From assembly GCA_935421135.1 (NCBI GenBank), contig OW285191.1, positions 11,969,700-12,033,699 of the forward strand: DNA of 64,000 nucleotides. The letters are read 5' to 3'. Shown here piece after piece: positions 58,101-64,000 of the stretch. The translations under genes and the position numbers were made by a program. The notes beneath the pieces were generated by a model. That model did not search any database. It had not been told where the DNA came from and saw only the letters and a list, made by a program, of their open reading frames with translations. Position 1 is the stretch's first letter; the number at the start of each line of letters is the position of its first letter. The DNA is from Bugulina stolonifera (taxonomy: Eukaryota; Bryozoa; Gymnolaemata; Cheilostomatida; Bugulidae).

Positions 58101-61100
58101 TTTAAAAGCCGCGCCAATCAACATACAGGTATACACACACACACACACGCATACTATTATATGAGTATACCCTAGTATATTTTAAGTTATAAATGATTTA
58201 GTTCGGGGGTTTCTGCAGTGACATTTAAGCAGATGCAGTGAGCTTATGGAAAACCAAATGCTTACGTCTAGCAAATGCTAACGTCTAAAACATTTCCTGC
58301 ACATACGCAGCCATACCACAACCACTGATATCATAGTGAGGTAGCAAAAGCCTGGGCGCAGGATGAAAAATAGTGACTGTAATGCTAATGAATAACAGAA
58401 GGCAACTAGCCTAGTAGCACTTGACAGTCGTACTCGTACTTACTTCACGGTTGATTGATTTTTACTGATACTTTGTTCTCTTGCATTACAATATGTACTT
58501 TATCCTAGTGGTTAACTTGCATTAGATCATTGACTGAGCTAGCAACACTATCAGTCTATCACTGTTGCAATAACCGGGGACTTGCACCTGATACACATTC
58601 ATTATCATTGTACTGACCACACTAGTAATCATACTCATATATTGATCAATCATCCAGCTATTTGAGCATACTACATCCAACCATTATTATTCTGATTAGA
58701 CCATTTAGAATTCAACAGTGTGTAGGAATGATAACTAACTCAGGGATTCAATGTAGGTGGTACTTATGTGTGCTAGTCTGCTCTCATAGTAGAAGTCATG
58801 ATGTCTTTAGAATGATATGATTTATTAGTGTCAGCACAGTGATAATGCCACACAGTGCTATATGAGTAATAAGACTAGGGAGTCCCATTACTTGAGCCCA
58901 AGGGTTCCCAACTTTATTAATACATAATTATAATTATGATTGTTGACCAGAGTAGTGAAGTGGAATATAGTAGGCCTACATGAATTTGGGAGAATTTGTT
59001 ATTGCAGTCATTATGGGGACTGATTTGCTTTAATTGAGATAATGGCTATGAGTAAGGACTTGAAAATCTGCTTCATAATAAACACTCATTCAGCAGGATG
59101 CTGGAGTTTTCTCCCCTTAATATATCAACAACACTGGATTGTTATAATACAATGTTCAAGTAATCCAATCACATAAAATACTGTATAATGTCGCAATACG
59201 GATTTGTGCTTATGCCCTTGTGTCATATTTATTTTTTCTAATTCAGATTAAAATGCCAATATTCCTATTAGGCCCTATACTAGATGCATGTCGTTTCCGT
59301 GCAATATTATATTAACATGATTCAGTGTTGATAGAGCATTGCAAGTTGGTTAGTTGGTCATTCTTCGCATAGATAGATAGGTTGGCTCCTCCATTTCTCA
59401 GCTCTTGACCCTCTCTGCCTCTCAGTCGCTCACTGTCCATGTTATCCGTAGTTTAGGCCATATACCTAAACATGTAGCTGCAGTGTCTGTTGTTGTCTGA
59501 TGCACAATGTACTAGCTAATTGCTGTTACTTCAGATGCTGTGGGCAACCAAATTTTTAGGTCTGTTAGTATTCATTCTATCCACCCTACCTTGGGTCCAG
59601 TTTGTTGCCATACAATCCAGCCTGAATTATTATTTCTTGCTTAGCCATACTCCTAGACAATAATAGCTGGTGTATGACTCTTCTATCATTGTGGTTTTCT
59701 TCTTTAGATATCATGATTGGTGGCCACTCAAGCCCAGTTATGGAATGTACTCAAGAATCCTCCCCTAAGACCATTGATCAGGAGAATCAAGTGACCCAGT
59801 TCCCCAAAGACCGTTTAGCCAGACCCATCAGTTCTGTTCCAAATCCAAATTTTAAAGTTAGGTTACAACACTTGGATCCTGACAACCCCAGTGATACTGA
59901 TGATTCTTGTACACCCAAACTGATGAATGAAAGTAATCAAAACATGATTAAAGAACTCCAATCTAACGTAGATGAACTCTATCAACATAAACAGCATATG
60001 CGGATGCAAATCAGTCCAGATCTACTGATTACTGCCCAGGGCTGTAATGCAATATCAACTTCACTAGCACCGTTGGCACAAGATGATCCTATCAAATGCA
60101 ATGAACAATCACTTCCTCACCAGACATCAAATCATATTGTTTCAGATGTTTTTCCTCCAGATGAAGGGTTAGATAGTCCCATGTCCATACCCCCGGGTCT
60201 ATTAAAGCAATGCTCAGTTCGTTTAGAACGCCTGGATTTGGAGAAATTCATGCCCAATAAGAATATTGAGGAAGTACAACCTTCCATCACCAACTTGAGC
60301 TCGTCAATTTCAACAGTTGATGCCGATATTGGTATTCCACTTGCCCATTCCCTCACTTCCACTGGCTCATGTGTAAATGCTCAATCAAACAACGATGAAC
60401 CAGATGAAAATTCCATTGACAAATTATTTGAAGACATTTATACTATCACAGGATGTGTCAACACTCAGCCATTTGACAACGAAATTGCCTATAACAATGC
60501 ATCCGAACTTTTACAAGCTTCCACCTCATATGTAGATCAGTGGAATGAATCCTTAGAACATCCTGATATGACAGAAAGTCTCGATTCTAGCACCGGGGCA
60601 ACTACAGCAGCCGACTTCTCCAGTAGTCAACTGACCGATTGCTTCAGTAGCCAACTGACGTCTCTCATATCAGCCGCTAGTCAATCAGTGATCAATGAAA
60701 ATGACTCTCTTCCATTTCCACCTAATGATAGCACCTGTAAAGCTATAGATGACCAAAGTTATCACTCGGCTGAGGAGCAAACAGATGTTACCAATTTATC
60801 TGTTCCAAGAACTATAGATGAGCAGGAGGCTGGAAGTGGCCAGGCTGTCCTCAATGACAAAACTTGGGTAAGTTAAAGTCATATAACTTGGCAATAAAAA
60901 GAACTTGGTGTAAATGAATAGTAAGAATAATACAATGTATTTGCATATAGATGGCATAGCATACAATACAATCATGTAGGTTAATGAATTTGGTTAGGCG
61001 TAATAATGGAGAAATGTGGGTAGCTTTAGTTCTTTGTTTGTGTTTGGAGGTTAGTCAATAACATATAAAGAAGACAGCATCTTCTGCTTCTCATTTGTCT

Positions 61101-61475
61101 AAAAAAGAGGCTATCCCAAATTTCTCTGCTTCTGCACCTGAATCGACATTCACATTACGAGGCGAATTTTTTCCAGATTGAACATTTCCGCTGCGAGTCA
61201 CATAATAATATATCAGCAAAATATAAAAATCAATATTATATAGGCCTACACTCATACAGTATCACCATAAGTATCACCATTTTGGTAGGTGCTGAAAGAG
61301 CTGAGAGTGTTGGTCCAACCTTTATCTCAGGATCAAGTAGCCAGTCTCACTCAACGTCTCCAGTTGATCAACCATTCACATGCTTCAGTTATGGACGAAG
61401 AGAGTGTAACATCATGCCACAGTGATGCTGACTTCAATTCATATGCCAGTCCAGACTCTGAATCTGCAATAGCAG
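55126..61475 (+). CDS. Acidic Ser/Asn-rich protein of unknown family (partial model, at least 3 exons)
   Basis: Exons: 55126-55138 (tentative), 59708-60867, 61289-61475. The 1160-base second exon is open throughout and encodes 387 residues, followed by a donor GTAAGT. The third exon (62 residues, beginning VLKELRVLVQPLSQ) ends at GTAAGA in phase 1, so more exons should follow, probably outside the window. The first exon is ATGGGCAAACGAG before GTAAGT; it joins in phase to give MGKRDIMIGG, but a 4.6 kb intron is long for this region, so translation could instead start at ATG 59713. The protein is rich in Ser, Asp, Asn and Gln and mostly looks disordered. Two motifs occur twice: KVRLQHLD and SVRLERLD, and TGSCVNAQ and TGCVNTQ. 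No domain is recognised and no function is assigned. Confidence 0.6.
60991..61144 (+). mobile_element. Old copy of miniature element family A
   Basis: TGGTTAGGCG...TGGAGAAATG at the left and CAAATTTCTCTGCTTCTGCACCTG at the right (given here as AAATTTCTCTGCTTCTGC) match the ends of the element at 2693-2862. The middle is alignable with many substitutions and small deletions. No target duplication survives. It lies in the intron between the last two exons of the gene at 55126-61475. Confidence 0.65.
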
Positions 61476-62440
61476 GTAAGAAAGATGAGGCAATGCTAGT
61501 ATGGTTTACAGTTGGATACTCTACTACTGCCATGCAGCTATGTTGGCTGGCTGTAATGTATTGAATGCTTCTTGTTGGCAAAGTATGTGAGGTAATAACA
61601 ATGCCCCGTTTTGATTGGTTGTTTGTGTTCTGCCTGGGTGAGCAAGCACAAAGCTAATCCATAGCTATTGCCACACTTACTGTTTGTGTACAGTGTAAGC
61701 ATTGCTGCATGATAATCCATGGGTTTATAACTGATAACAGAGTTGCCAGTTGCTTGTTTAGTGCTAAGAATAAACACTTTTTTTAGTGTAGCACATAGAG
61801 GCTAAAGACTAGGTTTTAGTGTCAGGTCAACATGACCTATCACGGTAATTTTAAATGAAGGCTGCACCAACTCTATCATACACTGAGCCGACTGTTACAG
61901 GTTGTCATTCGCATCAAATACCTCTCTTATTGATATAATACTACAATATAGGCTACATGTAATTATTTTAAAATATAATTATTTGGAACTTACATTGCTG
62001 TGACGATTTTTTTAGTGTTAGTTAAGGGAATTTTTTTCTGGTTGAAGGAAAATACAAAATGAGTGATATTCGCAAATTTACAGCAATAATTATAATATTC
62101 AGATTAATTGGCCACGATCCACCTTCTACTGTATAATTTAATTGAGATTCTTTCAGAGATCGGTCAGCACAGGCCTATATACAATGTAGCCCAATTTTCT
62201 GCCAAAGAGGGGATGACTCCATAAACAGATAATGTGAAGGCGTATAAACACATATTCACTGCATATTTGCCATTCAGTCGAGTTCCTCTAATGAAAATTA
62301 GCATATGGTTGTATAGCCAGCCATGCTGTACTGACTACATAATATTGCCTATAAATTCTAGTATTCCATTGTTTCAAATGAAAATGATTAAAAATAACTT
62401 TTAATATTTTAAATTGAAATTCACAAATTATCCTAGTGCC

Positions 62441-62765
62441 CAGGCTTGCCATGTTCGGCTGATAGAAATCAGGGAGATTCAGCATTTGAGTGGAGGTGTC
62501 CATCTAGGGTGGGGTGGGGTGGGGTACCCAAATTTGAGTTGAAAGTCAAGGAGTCTCCTGGAGTTAGGTGCAGAAGTGGAGAAATTTGAGATAGCCTTTG
62601 TTCTTCGCCAAAAATGAAGCAGGAGAAGTTGTCTTCTCTATACTTTGCTGGTTGACCGCCCTTACCCCAAACCCCAACCACAAACAAGGAACTAAGGCTA
62701 TCCAAATTTCTGCACTACTGCACCTAACAGGTCTCCTGCAGAATCAGGGAGACTTGGTAAGCCTG
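62441..62765. mobile_element. hAT-like element of family B hosting a second element
   Basis: The ends are CAGGCTTGCCA and TTGGTAAGCCTG, inverted repeats with a mismatch. Flanks CTAGTGCC (62433-62440) and CTAGTACC (62766-62773) form an 8-base duplication with one mismatch. AATCAGGGAGATTC inside the left end and AATCAGGGAGAC inside the right show the inverted structure. A family A element (62561-62730) has inserted into it. A GGGGT run lies at about 62509-62526. Confidence 0.8.
62561..62730 (-). mobile_element. hAT-like miniature element, copy 2 (family A), nested
   Basis: A 170-base element, starting GAGTTAGGTGCAG and ending CTGCACCTAACAG, flanked on both sides by the identical octamer GTCTCCTG (62553-62560 and 62731-62738). 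It is the reverse complement of the 2693-2862 copy and of the same length. The perfect duplication shows it inserted fairly recently into the surrounding family B element. Confidence 0.9.
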
Positions 62766-63282
62766 CTAGTACCTATAATTGTAAAGGAGAAAGGGCTTAT
62801 TGCTGCTCAAAGTAATGCAACCCAAATTTTTAGTATTCTTGTTGATCTAAATACTTGCAAATCCTTATTAAAGTCCTTTTATAGTTCATGAAAATCACCT
62901 GCATCCCACTCTGACAGAGAAAACCTTTCCAATTAATGTAGTTTTCAGTGCTCTCAGCCAGTTGGTATCAGAATAACTGGTAACATAAATGCTTGTCTTC
63001 CAAGCCAGCGTGGGAACGGTTTGGTTTGGGTAGTTGAAATGACCTTGGTAACAACATTCGGGCCTATTTATCATATTTCCATAATTGCCAATATTAACTA
63101 AATCGTTTCAAAGGGTTCTGCCCATTATTACTTTGTTAAGCGAACGGGTGGTGCCCACAGTGATTAGAGATGGAAGTAGCAAGAAACATTGCTTATGATA
63201 TTAATAGCCCTAGCCTCGGAATTTGATAGTTGAGGCTAATGAAGGGAACTTTGTAGGAAGTTGGTCCTGATTAGGGTTCAGC

Positions 63283-63411
63283 CAATAACCAAAGCCGATT
63301 TCTAATAAATTATATAATCGAAGTAGTCGTATCTAATATTAACCTATCGCAACAGAGCTCCATTACGATGGAGATTGAAAAGACCAACGTGTTGGTCTTT
63401 GCACAGCCGAA
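63283..63411. repeat. Dispersed repeat, copy 2 (shared with 30148-30300)
   Basis: It shares AGCCAATAACCAAAGC/AACCAATAACCAAAGC, GATTTCTA, TATATAATCG and GTTGGTCTTTGCACAGCCG in the same order with 30148-30300. Confidence 0.55.
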
Positions 63412-63494
63412 TTCTCAACTGGATTCTCCATCTTTGAAAAGACCAGCATGTTGGTCTTTGCACAGCCGAATTCTCAACTGGATTCTCCATCTTT
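63377..63494. repeat. Tandem duplication of a 59-bp unit
   Basis: Two nearly identical 59-base copies start at GAAAAGACCA (63377 and 63436). Each contains the hairpin AAGACCAAC-GT-GTTGGTCTT (the second copy carries a substitution in the arm) and AATTCTCAACTGGATTC. Confidence 0.9.
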
Positions 63495-64000
63495 GCAAAC
63501 ATTATGAGGGTGCTCGTTCGAGATGCCCAAGTATCCCAGTGAATAAATATCACAATTTGCTCATTCGACTGCTAACTGCTGAATGGGTCGAGCCTTCATG
63601 GCCTCCATTACGTTGCCAAAGACAACAGTATTCTAAGATCAAGATTTGGCAAAGAAAACCTTCTGTAAAAGAACCTTCCATGCTCATATAATAGCATTTT
63701 TTGCTTTCAGACAATGCCCTTTGTCTATTTTGTAATATTTTAAATAATGCACATTGTTATATTGTAATGGTTTCTGTGATTTGGTGCGGTCGTCCTTGGA
63801 CGACTATCGACCCAGAAATGAAGTGCCTATGAGTGGTAATAGGACTTCGCATTACATGAAAGATCGAGCGGTCTCAATAGCCCAATAACTACCAGAGACG
63901 ACCCATCTGGTCCCAAGTCTGACCTTCAGACTATACGTTGAAAGAGAGTGATCCGACCTAGTAGGCGGTTCGCTAAGCGAATGACCTGACAAAAGGAAGT

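Larger units (their letters stand above)
61476..64000. other. Right-hand region: nested elements, tandem duplication, no supported exon
   Basis: This should be intron or 3' flank of the plus-strand gene. It contains the nested elements at 62441-62765 and a dispersed repeat with a tandem duplication at 63283-63494. The last 300 bases are richer in CpG than the rest but show no recognisable gene. Confidence 0.4.

Noticed and set aside
63711..63832. Possible last exon of the plus-strand gene at 55126-61475
   Set aside because: An acceptor in the right phase (TTTCAG) exists, but the peptide is AT-driven and unlike the rest of the protein, and it would sit behind several repeats.

Overview
The window is nuclear DNA of an invertebrate animal. 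Genes are split into many short exons with GT/AG borders, introns are mostly 100-700 bases, and spacing is compact (nine gene models in 64 kb). The base composition is AT-rich, with many copies of the palindrome TACATGTA. HMMR and paraoxonase-like genes point to a metazoan. The sequence alone does not fix the phylum; an early-branching or marine invertebrate is possible.

Layout: (1) 27-121, minus, one exon of an unknown gene that runs off the left edge; (2) 4000-8871, plus, protein phosphatase 5, 12 exons; (3) 20093-11244, minus, glycogen phosphorylase, 18 coding exons; (4) 21370-26449, plus, prostaglandin reductase 2, 8 exons, head-to-head with glycogen phosphorylase; (5) 27157-28236, plus, an intronless 359-residue protein of unknown family with a TATA box; (6) 39217-34944 and 33703-29176, both minus, two tandem paraoxonase-like genes with identical nine-exon structure; (7) 43087-40573, minus, a small secreted protein of unknown family; (8) 49778-44123, minus, HMMR (RHAMM), 14 exons; (9) 55126-61475 and probably beyond, plus, an acidic, Ser/Asn-rich protein of unknown family. 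I joined every multi-exon model by hand and the reading phase closes at each junction.

The genes share no pathway. They are housekeeping or metabolic neighbours: a chaperone-linked phosphatase, glycogen breakdown, eicosanoid or enone reduction, lactonase-type enzymes and a spindle protein. Only the paraoxonase pair is a true local cluster.

The non-coding part is rich in small mobile elements. Several have terminal inverted repeats and 8-base target duplications, as in the hAT superfamily, including one element nested in another. A tRNA-derived SINE occurs twice, once inside a hAT-like element. A 529-base element with TA flanks sits just after PPP5C. There is also a decayed LINE reverse-transcriptase fragment. 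The most striking non-coding object is a complete type I hammerhead self-cleaving ribozyme on the minus strand at 51120-51180, inside a terminal-inverted-repeat element between HMMR and gene 9.
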